From: Littorina saxatilis | Lineage: Eukaryota; Mollusca; Gastropoda; Littorinimorpha; Littorinidae | Assembly (NCBI RefSeq): GCF_037325665.1 | Contig: NC_090246.1 | Location: 17,718,389 to 17,782,388, forward strand | DNA length: 64,000 nt | Reading direction: 5' to 3' | Shown: positions 1 through 24,829 of the stretch, in pieces | Position numbering within the stretch: position 1 is the stretch's first letter | Layout of the letters: each line of letters starts with the position of its first letter | Notes under the pieces: generated by a model | What the model saw: only the letters and a program-made list of their open reading frames with translations | What the model was told of the DNA's origin: nothing | Databases searched by the model: none | Translations under genes and position numbers: made by a program

Positions 1-2528
1 CAGATCTATCCAGGATCTTACATGAGATAAGTGCTTCCCACCATTTTGACATGTTCCAAATATCAAGAGCCCGGTTGCTCTCTGTGCACAGTTAGTATTT
101 TCTTGCTGATCAACACTGACGATAGACAGTTATGTAATCAAGTCAAGTCAATATTTATTTAAAAAAACTCTTAGGGTTACATGAATTCTAACAACAACAA
201 AATTGCAATAAATGTGACAAAAAAGATATGTAATAATGAGACACAACACTTCAAAGAAACGCGACGGGACAACGATAACATGTGTACCGTGGTGTGCCAT
301 GTTATTGTTCATAGTAAGATTGTTTGACAACAGACTTTTTTTTTTATATCTTTCCACGAAAGCACAGCTGGAAGAGTTCAACAAAGCGTGTAGTGTAGAT
401 GCAACAAAAATTTCCATTCTGCACAGAAAGCAATCAGGAAGTGGATTTTTGGAGTATACTCAAATCAAAGGATGCTCTATCCCGTGTAAGTGGCTGGACA
501 AAGCTATGGTGACTTCCGTTATCAAATGGTCAACATGGGACAGAAGGCATTTTTAAAGCAATTTTGCTATGAGGGGTCCTGAACGGCCAAGGTGCTTGTG
601 TCATCCCATGTCTGAAAAGTACAGGCCAATTCACAGATGTGAAGGTAACATTGTACCATACTGTCACAACAGGGATAAGTGGTAGACAGCAAAAAGTCAT
701 CTGGTGTCCGCAATATGACCAATTTCCCTAAACTTTACAGTCATTTCGGCAGATCTGCTAAACTTTTTCACAATTGGATAAACATGACGACTGCCTGCTG
801 TGTGCGAAAATTGCCAACCATTTTCTGTCCATTTTGGCAAATTTGGAGAAGAAACTAAATTACTAATTTCTAGCAACATTCATGTACAAGTTAGCATACA
901 ACTGTTTGGCTTTACATACACAACTTCACTATCAGGTCCATTGCATGATGACTAAAAATATCAAATGTATGACTATGACCATTTTCAGTGCAGTTATCAT
1001 TGCACTCAAAATAAAGACTTTTTTCTTTGTGAAGCTGGGGATGACAGCTCTTGTCAAAACCCAAAGCACTGAGCACACAATGCCAAACGTATCAAAATAA
1101 AGCAATCAAGTGCCACTCCCTGCAGCAAAGTAAGGCAACTCATGGGCAAACACAGAACATGGGTTTTCACACTTGACTTCTGATGAATGAATTGACCATA
1201 CAACAAATATTGAGTTTAACTTTAAAAAAAAAAAAATCAGTCTTAATTCAAACCACAACAGTTTAGTTTTTAAAATGTACTGTTTATACTGGTAGATTTG
1301 GCTCCCGACCCTCACATTTTTCGGTTTCACTTTGTAAAAACTTCGGCACCTCCGGCCTTTAAACAAAAATTTAAATCTTGCATTTGTTTTGTTCTGACAG
1401 TCACATCTCAGCACACACTTATTACAGACCTTTTACTGCAACGGCCCTAGTGTGAGGATTGCACTGAGCTACATAACTTTTTCTAGCCAATATATACAGT
1501 ATAATGTAATGAAAGAAAACCATAATATTAATTGTTCTATTGATTATACAAAATTCTCACTAAAAACTTTTGTTCAGTGCAAACACACATGCACATACAC
1601 AAACACTCAATCTAACTTCCAGATCATGGCATGCGTACAGAAATACATTGGTTTCCCAAATATGGTTGATGAATGCATTTATGACGCTTTTCCATTTTAA
1701 TGCAAACAACAGACAACAGGGAAAGCCAGAACCTAGCAAATGTGCCCCAGTGCTTCTGACTGAGCATTTGGGGTATTAATACTTTTCAAACTGGTATCAC
1801 CTCTCTGACTTCAAAGAGAGTGTAGACTTGAAATTTGTGGTCATTCAAGATACAATCACTAGAAACACACACACACTTCTTTGCCATTGCACTCATATTT
1901 TAAGTTGCTTCAACTTAGTTGAAGTTCACGTTTCATTTCACATCAGTAACCAAACTGTTGTTATTCTGTAAGAACCTTACTCCTGCTTTATATATAGGCA
2001 ATCATTTAAAAAGGTTCGTACTTATAACACTGGCAATTTAGTTACATGTATCCTACACCTATTCAGTCTGAAAGTGAAAGGGGACACCACTCAATATGTT
2101 TAATCGATCACTTGAAGCAAGGGTCATACAGTACACTTTCTGCTCATTCGCATAATTTACTGTTCAGTTACTGACCTGATAAACTATACTATTAACAACG
2201 ACTGAACAACTTAAATAAAAAAAACCATCGCTTTGGTTACATGTGTACCAAAGATTATGCACCTACATCTTTACTGTCGGACAGCAATTCCATGAAAACA
2301 AAACAATGCACATTCTGGCTGGAGCCAAGTTGGCTAAGTTTTCAAGCTGAGCCAACACTGCTGCAGCTTTCATTAATATTTTCGGGCACACGTTCATCGC
2401 ATCTATAAAATGCTTTCTGACAAAAACGCAAACAAAGAAGCTCGTGGCACTGCCAGTGCCGGCACTGCATGGCATCGCCGAGCACAACTGACTAAAGCAG
2501 AGCTGAAGAATTCCAAGACTCAACTTAC
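1..2528. other. No recognisable gene; presumed Dok-7 intron
   Basis: This stretch lies downstream, in the minus direction, of the donor site that ends the second exon of the Dok-7-like gene, so it is probably intron. I looked for the second half of a PH domain and for a PTB domain on the minus strand and saw neither. It is AT-rich with short open frames that resemble nothing I know. Confidence 0.4.
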
Positions 2529-2716
2529 CAGCGACTGGGGACGGCTTCTTCAAGACGCACCATCGCGGCTTCCACTGCAAAATAGAGGAGGAAAATGGAT
2601 GAAACATATAGATGCAACACTCGTACACGCATCAAAACTCAATCTGGAAACATAACTACCTTTTTGCCTTCGCGATATTTTACTTTCCCCTCCACTACTG
2701 TCGTCCCATCAGCCAT
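2529..2716 (-). CDS. dok7: Dok-7-like adaptor protein, first two coding exons (partial)
   Basis: Dok-7 is a cytoplasmic adaptor (PH, PTB, Tyr-rich tail) that activates the receptor kinase MuSK at vertebrate neuromuscular junctions; that role is known from vertebrates and not shown here. Exon 1 (2716 down to 2660) starts at MADGTTVVEG, reads GKVKYREGKK and ends at AAG|GTAGTT. An 85-base intron ends in TTTTGCAG. Exon 2 (2574 down to 2529) reads WKPRWCVLKKPSPVA and ends at G|GTAAGT. The combined peptide closely matches the start of the Dok-7 PH domain as I remember it (VEGQVKLRDGKKWKSRWLVLRKPSPVAD). The start was chosen because it aligns with the vertebrate N-terminus; an upstream in-frame Met (2857) gives residues that look untranslated. 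Exons for the rest of PH and for PTB lie outside the window. Confidence 0.75.
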
Positions 2717-2951
2717 GATGGTCCCATGTTCACCAAGATCGCTGTGAATTAAACGCAGGCGCTGATTGGTTGATTCTCGGTGTAAAATCGTCATGACTGG
2801 AAGGCCTGGAATTCCTTGCTCAAGAAATAGGCGCGCCCTATTTGATTTGATTTGCACGGTTTATTTGTCGTTCACCCAGTCGAGTCGTTTACCATTGAAG
2901 CATGAAAGTTCGATACCAGAATAGCTTTGAAAAAAACGTAGAGTTGTGTTT

Positions 2952-3825
2952 TTATATTTAGTCAAGTTTTGACTAAATATTTTAACGTAGAGGGGGGAAT
3001 CGAGACGAGGGTCGTGGTGTATGTGTGTATGTGTGTGTGTGTGTCTGCCCACGGTGTGTGTGTGTAGAGCGATTCAGACTAAACTACTGGACCGATCTTT
3101 ATGAAATTTGACATGAGAGTTCCTGGGTATGAAATCCCCAGACGTTTTTTTCATTTTTTCAATAAATGTCTTTGATGACGTCATATCCGGCTTTTCGTGA
3201 AAGTTGAGGCGGCACTGTCACGCTCTCAATTTTCAACCAAATTGGTTGAAATTTTGGTCAAGTAATCTTCGACGAAGGCCGGGGTTTGGTATTGCATTTC
3301 AGCTTGGTGGCTTAAAAACTAATGAGTGAGTTTGGTCATTAAAAATCTGAAAATTGTAAAAAAAATATTTTTTTTATAAAACGATCCAAATTTACATACA
3401 TCTTATTCTTTATCATTTTCTGATTCCAAAAACATATAAATATGTTATATTTGGATTAAAAACAAGCTCTGAAAATTAAAAATATAAAAATTATTATCAA
3501 AATTAAGTTGTCCAAATCAATTTAAAAACACCTTCATCTTATTCCTTGTCGGTTCCTGATTCCAAAAACATATAGATATGATATGTTTCGATTAAAAACA
3601 CGCTCAGAAAGTTAAAACGAAGAGAGGTACAGAAAAGCGTGTTATCCTTCTCAGCGCAAGTACTACCCCGCTCTTCTTGTCAATTTCACTGCCTTTGCCG
3701 TGCGCGGTGGACTGACGATGCTACGAGTATACGGTCTTGCTGCGTTGCATTGCGTTCAGTTTCATTCTGTGAGTTCGACAGCTACTTGACTAAATGTTGT
3801 ATTTTCGCCTTACGCGACTTGTTTT
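2952..3825 (+). repeat. HINE-like repeat family, copy A
   Basis: This copy starts with the palindromic pair ATTTAGTCAAG/TTGACTAAAT (2956 on) and a GGGGGGAATCGAGACGAGGG block. A short TG microsatellite follows, then the conserved segment GAGCGATTCAGACTAAAC and about 700 bp of AT-rich sequence. It ends CTTGACTAAATGTTGTATTTTCGCC...GCGACTTGTTTT. The start motif recurs inverted near the 3' end, followed by a small TCGC/GCGA stem-loop. No protein is encoded. The layout resembles non-autonomous Helentrons (DINE-1/HINE), which is inference. Confidence 0.75.
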
Positions 3826-4616
3826 CTTTCTTTCTCTATCCAGAAAAGAAACTGACTACATCTATCATAGTCTGGCCGGGAATCATTGAAGATGTTGGAT
3901 TCGGATTGTTTTGGCATTGGAAAATTTAATCAAGAGACTATTCACAGAATAAATGCCAACTTGTTATCTGAGCTTATTATTGGAAGCGGCGTCACATTAA
4001 AAGAAGCATTTAGCATATATAATTATTGAGAATTATAGCGGCAATGTATTTGGAAGGGACATAACTTCATACACTACTGATTGATGGGACTGCCTGTTGT
4101 TGCTTCCCTTTACACCACAGATGCAGACATTCGGCAAGGCCATGCTTGCTGGCGATTTTTCTCATGGCCCCGGCTCAGCCTGGTAGTATCATTATTATTG
4201 GTAGAAGTACATGTAGTAGTCAAATGTGTGTGTGAGTGTGTGTGTGTGTGTGTGTGAGTGTGTGTGTGTGAGTGTGTGTGTCAGTGTGTGTGCGTGTGTG
4301 CGAGTGTGTGTGTTTCTCTGTGAGTGGTAATAAGTCATTTGGCCGACATTATGTGACTATGAGACTGGCGTGCAAGTCATCGTGTATTTTTGAAACGTCA
4401 CCCTCCACACCCCCCCCCCCCCCCCAATCTGCCCCCTCACCGAGCTTCTTTTTTTTTTTAAACCTTTTCTTGAATTTTTTAATATTTTTGTTGTTTTTGT
4501 TTACTATTGAGATTGTCTCTAAATTACTTAAAAGAAAAACAAAGGAAGGTGGGGGATGGGGCCGGTCAGTGTGTGTGTGTGTGCGTTCGGTGATGAACAT
4601 TTTGAAGTTGTTTGCG
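3826..4616. other. Spacer with TG microsatellite and poly-C runs
   Basis: No gene is recognised. The stretch holds an imperfect (TG)n array at 4224-4320, a pure C run near 4409, a T-rich block near 4448 and a short (TG)n at 4570-4583. Confidence 0.5.
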
Positions 4617-4887
4617 CAGGGGCGGACGAGGGGGGGGGGGGGGGCACAGGGGGCACGTGCCCCCCCCCCCCCCCTTCGAAAAAAAAATAAAATAAAATTG
4701 GAAAGCTGTTGCTATGACCATTTCTAAGTTCAAATGGCACCAGATGGCACCATTTTGCTTCTTTGGGCCAATTTTTTTCCGGGGGGGCATGCCCCCGGAC
4801 CCCCCTAGCAAATTCGGGCGCATCACATTCACATTGGATTCAAAGTGCCCCCCCCCCCCCCCTTACAAAGCAACTGATCCGCCCCTG
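4617..4887. mobile_element. MITE with CAGGGGCGGA termini
   Basis: The ends are inverted copies, CAGGGGCGGA at 4617 and TCCGCCCCTG ending at 4887. They are flanked by the direct repeat TTTGCG (4611-4616 and 4888-4893), a candidate target-site duplication. The interior holds long G and C runs and the palindrome GGGGGGCATGCCCCC. The termini look like hAT-type MITEs, but the visible duplication is 6 bp, not the usual 8. Confidence 0.6.
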
Positions 4888-4893
4888 TTTGCG

Positions 4894-5976
<1,083 letters not shown>

Positions 5977-5977
5977 C

Positions 5978-17907
<11,930 letters not shown>

Positions 17908-18268
17908 GCTGTCACAGAAAAGAGGAGATTACTCTACGGTTACATACATTATATTCACTCTTACAAGTTTCCTTTTGTTAGCGTATTTAAAAACAAAACA
18001 TAAAAACCCACGTCTTTTCTTGTTATCTTCTGCTGCCACCGAAAATTGAATCTATTTATCATCCGGGCCACGGCCGTACGCACAACACAGTTCGCTTTAT
18101 CTTGAAAACAGCTCCTATGCTAGCTTTCTTGTTCCTCTTATGTAAATGCGAAGGTCAACGCAGAAAAATAGTAACGCGTGTCGCTCAAATAATTTACCAT
18201 CAATAGCTTCCTCTTTTAAATCTTCCTTGTGTGTGTGTGCGTTTTGTGTGTGTTCCTTTTTTTTCTCC
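17908..18268. promoter_or_regulatory. TLR 5' flank
   Basis: This is the stretch directly upstream of the TLR start codon. It should contain the 5' untranslated region and perhaps the promoter, but I see no convincing TATA box or initiator and make no finer claim. Confidence 0.25.
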
Positions 18269-18327
18269 ATTTAGTCAAGTTTTGACTAAATGTTTTAACA
18301 TAGACGGGGAATCGAGACGAGGGTCGT

Positions 18328-18407
<80 letters not shown>

Positions 18408-18910
18408 GAGCGATTCAGACTATAAACTACTGGACCGAACTTTATGAAATTTGACATGAGAGTTCCTGGGTATGAAATCCCCAGACGTTTGTTTCTTTTT
18501 TTCGATAAATGTCTTTTATGACGTCATATCCGGCTTTTTGTAAAAGTTGAGGATGGCACTGTCACACCTTCATTTTACAATCAAATTGATTGAAATTTTG
18601 GCCAAGCAATCTTCGACGAAGGCCGGACTTCGGTATTGCATTTCAACATGGAGGCTTACAAATTAATTAATGACTTTGGTCATTAAAAATCTAAAAATAT
18701 TTTTTCATAAAACGATCCAAATTTACGTTCATCTTATTCTTCATCATTTTCTGATTCCAAAAACATATAAATATGTTATATTTGGATTAAAAACAAGCTC
18801 TGAAAATTAAAAATATAAAAATTATGATCAAAATTAAATTTTCGAAATCAATTTAAAAACACTTTCATCTTATTCCTTGTCGGTTCCTGATTCAAAAAAC
18901 ATATAGATAT

Positions 18911-19901
18911 ATAGCTATTCTGATGGACACGTGGGGGGATTCGGGGGCTGTGATTGGATGGTCTCACACATCCCTTTTCCGATCATCAAAGCATAACGCT
19001 ACGAAAGTTGGCCATTTTTGCCGATATCCAAACGATATCGGCAATAACAAAGACGCATGGTTCCGGTTTCTTCCACGTGTATAAAGTACACGCATACCTC
19101 GCCAGGTTTGTTTCTGTCACTCTGTGACTAGTCGACAGACGATGCCATTTGCTTTGTGTGTGTTTTTGTTGTTGCTTACTGTACATGACATACATTACGT
19201 GTAAAATCCAGTTTTTACAACAAACAACAAACAAACCTTGCAAATTTCCAGAAGCTGCAATCTGAAGCGACCTATCTCGGATTCTAGCAGACGATCTCTC
19301 CAATGTTTAACACAAAATCAGCAAACTCTCCTGTCACATAGAACGTCCATTGTATAGATCTAGTGCAATGTTGAAATGAAGTTACCGGTCTGAAACATTT
19401 CGTCGTTTCTTCTGAGACAATCCTTGTTCTCTTATCATCTACAGATTTACCGCTGTCTTCACCACGCGAATTCCCAACAGAAGTCAGACTTTCGAACATA
19501 CAATCTACGTAGGCAAGCATGATACGTCATGACGTCATATGATTCCTAACATATTGACGTAATGCTAAGCATCCGGTTATCTCGAGTTTTCTCCGTAATA
19601 CATGTCCGTGGGTTTTTCAATGTTCGGTTATTTCCGTGGCTTCATGCGGAAAGGGAACCGTCGTCTGCAATCAACGACATGGACCATTCTGGTACTTGTC
19701 GCTGACAAAAACATGATTCTAACACAGAATTTAATGTCAGAATAGCTATATAAACGCTATTGTGTTTTCATCGTAGCAATAGGGTCCGATATTTAGACTC
19801 GAACAAGTATAATGCGACTCGTCTTCGACTCGTCGGCATTATACTTGTCTCGTCTAAATATCGGGCCCTATTGCTACGCTGAAAACACAATAGCTGTTAA
19901 T
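18911..19901. mobile_element. Insertion of about 1 kb inside HINE-like copy B
   Basis: The flanking halves match uninterrupted copies such as A. ATATAGCTATTCTGA near the left edge recurs inverted at about 19743, and the right end is a long palindrome (19753-19898). A second hairpin, TTGCCGATATC/GATATCGGCAA, lies near 19016-19043. No protein is seen, and no superfamily can be named. Confidence 0.6.
19753..19898. repeat. Long imperfect palindrome
   Basis: The two arms of about 68 bases each contain CTATTGTGTTTTCA, GTAGCAATAGGG, CGATATTTAGAC and CAAGTATAATG, repeated inverted on the right. There is only a few-base loop at GACTCGTCTTCGACTCGTC. Confidence 0.9.
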
Positions 19902-20158
19902 AATATGTTTGGGTTAAAAACACGCTCAGAAAGTTAAAATTAAAAGAGATACAGAAAAGCGTGCTATCCTTCTCAGCGAAACTACCACCCCGCTCTTCTT
20001 GTCAATTTCACTGCCTTTAATTTGCCACGAGCGGTGGACTGGCGATGCTACGAGTATACGGTCTTGCTGAAAAATTGCATTACCGTTCAGTTTCATTCTG
20101 TGAGTTCGACAGCTACTTGACTAAATGTTGTATTTTCGCCTTACGCGACTTGTTTTAC

Positions 20159-20722
20159 ATTTAGTCAAGTTTTGACTAAATGTTTTAAAGGTACTGAACT
20201 TGTCAAATCCAGGTGCACGGAGCCCCTGGGGATTTTAGTCATACCTCAGGCAGCTATCCGTTAGAAGAACTACCAAGTTTCATTGACTTGCACCCTAAGA
20301 GTCAAGAACTGCGATTTTTTTTACACATTAATTTCGTACTCAGACCCGGCTGGTCTTGACCTTTTTTTGGATCTAAATTTAGATCAGGTAGATCACCACA
20401 TCATGCACAAAAAGACATGTCACTAGCAAACTATGTCAGACATCATCATGAGTTTGTGTAAAACAAAATGGAGGCCGGAATCACTCAGTTGAATCGAACT
20501 CCGACCAAACACCACGTAATAACTAGGTTAATTTATGCACTCGCGTGAACAAGAAACTGTCGAGCTTCACAGATGTCGTCGTTGGGTAGTTTTGGGTTTG
20601 TTTTACTACCATAGGAGGATTTTTGAACTGTAAATGCACTCAGCTGCAACAAAAACGCAAAACGAAGGCTGTGAGCTCCACTGTGCCTTTAACACAGAGG
20701 GGGAATCGAGACGAGGGTCGTG

Positions 20723-20773
<51 letters not shown>

Positions 20774-21530
20774 TGTCTGTCTGTCTGTCTGTGCGTGTGT
20801 GTGTGTAGAGCGATTCAGACCAAACTACTAGACCGATCTGTATGAAATTTGACATGAGAGTTTCTGGGAATGATATCCCCGGACGTTTTTTTCTTTTTTT
20901 GATAAATACCTTTGATGACGTCATATCCGGCTTTTTGTAAAAGTTGAGGCGGCACTGTCACACCCTCATTTTTCAATCAAATTGATTGAAATTTTGGCCA
21001 AGCAATCTTCGACAAAGGCCGGACTTCGGTATTGCATTTCAGCTTGGGGGCTTAAAAATTAATTAATGATTTTGGTCATTAAAAATCTGAAAATTGTAAA
21101 AAAACCAAAACCTTTAAAACGATCCAAATTTACGTTCATCTTATTGTACATCATTATCTGATTCCAAAAACATATAAATATGTTATATTTGGATTAAAAA
21201 CAAGCTCTGAAAATTTAAAAATATAAAAATTATGATCAAAATTATCTTATTCCTTGTTGATTCCTGATTCCAAAAACATATAGATATATGTTTGGATTAA
21301 AAACACGCTCAGAAAGTTAAAACGAAGAGAGGTACAGAAAAGCGTGCTATCCTTCTCAGCGCAACTACTACCCCGCTCTTCTTGTCAATTTCACTGCCTT
21401 TGCCACGAGCTGTGGACTGACGATGCTACGAGTATACGGTCTTGCTGAAAAATTGCATTGCGTTCAGTTTCATTCTGTGAGTTCGACAGCTTGACTAAAT
21501 GTTGTATTTTCGCCTTGCGCAACTTGTTTT
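20159..21530 (+). repeat. HINE-like repeat family, copy C, interrupted
   Basis: It starts ATTTAGTCAAGTTTTGAC and resumes after a 500-bp TTAA-site insertion at CAGAGGGGGAATCGAGACG. It has TG and TCTG microsatellites (20728-20805) and ends GCCTTGCGCAACTTGTTTT. Confidence 0.8.
20189..20688 (+). mobile_element. TTAA-site MITE, copy 1
   Basis: TTAA is present on both sides (20185-20188 and 20689-20692) and the flanks rejoin to the expected HINE sequence. The tips are AGGTACTGAAC and, inverted, AGGCACAGTG. A second copy lies inverted at 47884-48382. No coding region is present. The target fits piggyBac- or Kolobok-type elements. Confidence 0.85.
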
Positions 21531-21900
21531 CTTCTCCATAGACGAGGGCCCCAAAGGGGTGGGGGGGGGGGGGGGGGGGTGTGGGCATCATCACGATCAC
21601 GGGAAGGGAAATTTTAGCTTTCACGATCACAGTTACCTTGATTTTTGTTTTCACGATCACGAACACCACTGGCAAATCACGGTCACGGTAAAAGTTGCAT
21701 GTACAGAAAGGAAGTGTCAAAGTAAACACAACGACACAGTAATTCGCTCATCTGGATGTATTGTTTATTCAACACAAAGTGAGAACTGTTGCACTTTTTT
21801 GTTATTATTTTTTTTAATTCTCTTTCATACACACATAGAAATACATATGATTTGTAATCAGAAACAAGAATGTTGTTTTCATTGTTTTCTTTTTCTCCGA

Positions 21901-22055
<155 letters not shown>

Positions 22056-22122
22056 CACTCATACACATTCAACTCCCACACCCTCACTCGCACACATGAA
22101 TATATACTTGCACAATTTCACA

Positions 22123-22550
22123 GGGCGGGGACGTAGCTCAGTTGGTAGCGCGCTGGCTTTGTAGCCAGTTGGTCGCTATCAGCGTGGGTTCGATCCCCAC
22201 GTTCGGCGAGAGATTTATTTCTCGGAGTCAACTTTGTGCAGACTCTCTTCGGTGTCCGAACACCCCCGTGTGCACACATGCGCACGAAAAAGATCCCACG
22301 TTCACAGCGAAAGTCTCAGGGCTTGGAAAACACGAAGACACGCATGCATCATCTCGCGTCTCCAATTATCATGATCGTATTTCGATACTTTGACGAGACA
22401 AACCCAATGCTGGTGTGTCGAAGAAGACAGCCACAGTGGGCTTGTTTGAATCAAAGTATCACACCATATCTTCAACGTATTACCAATACCTGTCCTAATA
22501 TAGACCAGTTGGTATAAGAGGACGTTAAACCCTAATAGTCAGTCAGTCAG
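22123..22550 (+). mobile_element. tRNA-derived SINE with perfect 11-bp target duplication
   Basis: ACAATTTCACA flanks it at 22112-22122 and 22551-22561. The head (22127-22209) is tRNA-like, with A box TAGCTCAGTTGG, an anticodon-type stem CTGGC/GCCAG and B box GGTTCGATCCC. The body contains AAAAAGATCCCACG and GTCTCAGGGCTTGG, and the tail is AGTCAGTCAGTCAG. The extra bases between the anticodon stem and the B box argue against a working tRNA gene. Confidence 0.9.
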
Positions 22551-22754
22551 ACAATTTCACATTTCCAGAGCTAAATCTTGTAAACCCATTTTCTCAAAAA
22601 CTATTGGGTGGATTGAAATTAAAGTACATGTATGTGTGATGGGTTCTTTATTTTCAACTTTGCCATACAATTTGAGGTACACCATCGCCTGGTTTCATGG
22701 CCTTGAAAAACAAACAGGAATGCTACAAGCCAAAAATGGTTTTACCTGAAAGAA

Positions 22755-22850
22755 GCGCGCAGTGCCAGTGGCGAAGCCACAAGCGTGAGCCTGCGAAGCA
22801 GGCGAGCCAACTAGGGGGATCCGGGGGCATGCCCCCCGGCAGGTTTCACG
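22755..22850. repeat. Fragment with GGGGGCATGCCCCCCGG palindrome
   Basis: The GTGGCGAAGCCACAAGCG and GCCTGCGAAGCAGGC hairpins, followed by GGGGGCATGCCCCC, resemble the interior of the MITE at 4617-4887. This is a decayed piece. Confidence 0.45.
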
Positions 22851-23399
22851 GTATTGATTTCAGTCATTTCCCATTCTCTCACACTTCCAGTCAAAAATAA
22901 AACTGTGAAATACTGTGAAAATGGATGTTATTTTAATTAATTAGGTTCAGTACAACACAAAACAAAGAAAAATATTATACGCAGTGGGTTTTTTTCCATA
23001 GGAAATCAAGCGAAACGGAAGTTGCCCCCAAAACGTGAAAATCTATCAAACAAACTTGATGCAAGCCTGACTCCAGAAAGAAGACAGCAAACCACTAATA
23101 CTAAATGGTTTAAACAAAGTTCAAACATATAACAGATATTCACTACAAAGTTACTTGTCTTGGGCTGTCGATATGTTTGCATGATGCTGTCCTCGATCCG
23201 AACGCGAGTTTCAGTGACCTAAATTGGCCAGGGAAATGTTTTTTTTCACACATCAAGGTCTTCATACACTAACAAAAGTCAAATGTTTTGAAAGTGTATT
23301 TATGTGTGTACAAGATAAAAACAGATAAATACTTCTTTATCAATTGTTTAATGGCAGAAATCAACGTATAGTATATATACCCCCTAATTTCGAAAACAG

Positions 23400-24775
23400 C
23401 TTTAAAAGCCAAGATACCTAGGGTGTTCTGGAAGTCCTTAGACTCCAAGCTCCTGGTAATGCCTCATGATATTTACAATGACGTATGCATACGGCAACCT
23501 TTCATCGGCGATGACACAAAATGTTCATGTATCTCAAAGTTTCCTCTTCAAAGAAAACAGCTCTTGAAGAACACTACCCGTCCATGTATATTTGCCTGTC
23601 ATGGAGCTCCAAAAAAGGGAGTTTACAACAATGATGTACACATCTCTAAAAGGATTGTTACGTTTCTCACAGCTACTGATTATTGTGGGAATTTTGGGGG
23701 AAGAATGCTGCTTCCAAAATGAGTGTACAATGAATTTAAATCGGGTAGACACGTCTTCAAAGATGACACCCGGCCAGACCGACAGTTGAATGCTGTTACT
23801 GCAGCAAACGTTGCTGTCGCTAAAACCTTGAAGAGAGATGATGCACGGAGGCAAAGGACACACACGGAGGCAGATGACACATAGGTAATGGAATGTGATC
23901 TGGCACAAGCCTTTGCGGGTACACGAGCGTTGCAGACAGTGGGGGCCCGTGCTCTTTTATTGTACAAAAGGGGGTATGTCTCGGAATGTGCATACAAATA
24001 TTCTCCAATTGTCACTATAGAGAGTGTAAGGGTTTTATGAATGTTGTCGAAGGCGATGGGGACTTGGGTCTATCAATCTGACCCCTGGCAACACATCGAT
24101 CAGCCGTTGTGATGTTCCTAAACGGCTCCACCCCTATCAACTATTGGTGATCTCGGAACACTGGCAAGAAGAAGGTGGTCATATTTGTTTGAAAAACAAG
24201 GACAAATCGCCACAATTCTATAAGGCCGGGAGCAGCATACGGTTACCTTAGAGTAGTACAAGCATCATTGCCTGCCTGTGGTGTTTTAAGTTTGGCGCCA
24301 AACACGGGTACTTCAGGGTTGATGCTATGTCGATTAAAATGTCCCGTAATCGAATTTCTTACAAATTAGGATGTCTGCCTGAAGTTTCATTCACTATATT
24401 TTCCTGAATATGCCCCGTTTGACGTTTTCCTGTTTTCACATTTAAAGAAAAAGCTCTGAGGAAACCGTTACGAGAGCCTTGATGCTGCTGTCCGAGAGTA
24501 AACGAGGGTCATTTAGGGCATCGGCAAAAACACTCACGCCGAAATGTTTGAAAGGTATTTTTACAGAATGTTAACGTGTGTCACAGCTCAGGAAGGATCT
24601 TTCGAGAAAATGGCGTGGTCAAATTAACGGTGGGCTGTGCGCTAATATAAGATTCCAAAGACTTCAAGAATACCCCTCGTACATGTTTCATTACCAAGGA
24701 ACACTTTTTTTGTCATTAAAAGACACTTGCTCGTTTTATTCTAAAATAATGATTATTGCATACATATATGAATAA
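23400..24775 (+). mobile_element. Decayed mariner-type transposon
   Basis: Near 23730-23850 one frame reads VYNEFKSGRH, FKDDTRPDRQL and TAANVAVAKTLKRDDARR, matching the helix-turn-helix and linker region of mariner transposases. Further pieces near 24400-24610 (KEKALRKPL, EMAWS) recall the C-terminal part. The gene has many stops and frame changes and is dead. I did not find clear terminal inverted repeats. Confidence 0.5.
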
Positions 24776-24829
24776 AGAATGTAAAACAAATCTATTTTTA
24801 TTTTAACTTTAAGTGAAAAACAATTCCGC

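Larger units (their letters stand above)
18269..20156 (+). repeat. HINE-like repeat family, copy B, interrupted
   Basis: This has the same start (ATTTAGTCAAG...), a (TG)n array at 18329-18400, the shared interior and the end GCCTTACGCGACTTGTTTT. An insertion of about 1 kb (18911-19901) splits it at ATAGATAT / AATATGTTT. It joins copy C head-to-tail. Confidence 0.75.

Noticed and set aside
236-556. 106-residue open frame near the left end
   Set aside because: No domain, ordinary AT-rich composition, and no splice or conservation signal.
2717-2857. Longer N-terminus for the Dok-7-like protein starting at 2857
   Set aside because: The extra residues have no counterpart in Dok-7, and the inner Met aligns with the vertebrate start.
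22127-22209. A working tRNA gene
   Set aside because: The A and B boxes are present, but extra bases disturb the variable/T-arm region, and the sequence is the head of a SINE with its own target duplication.
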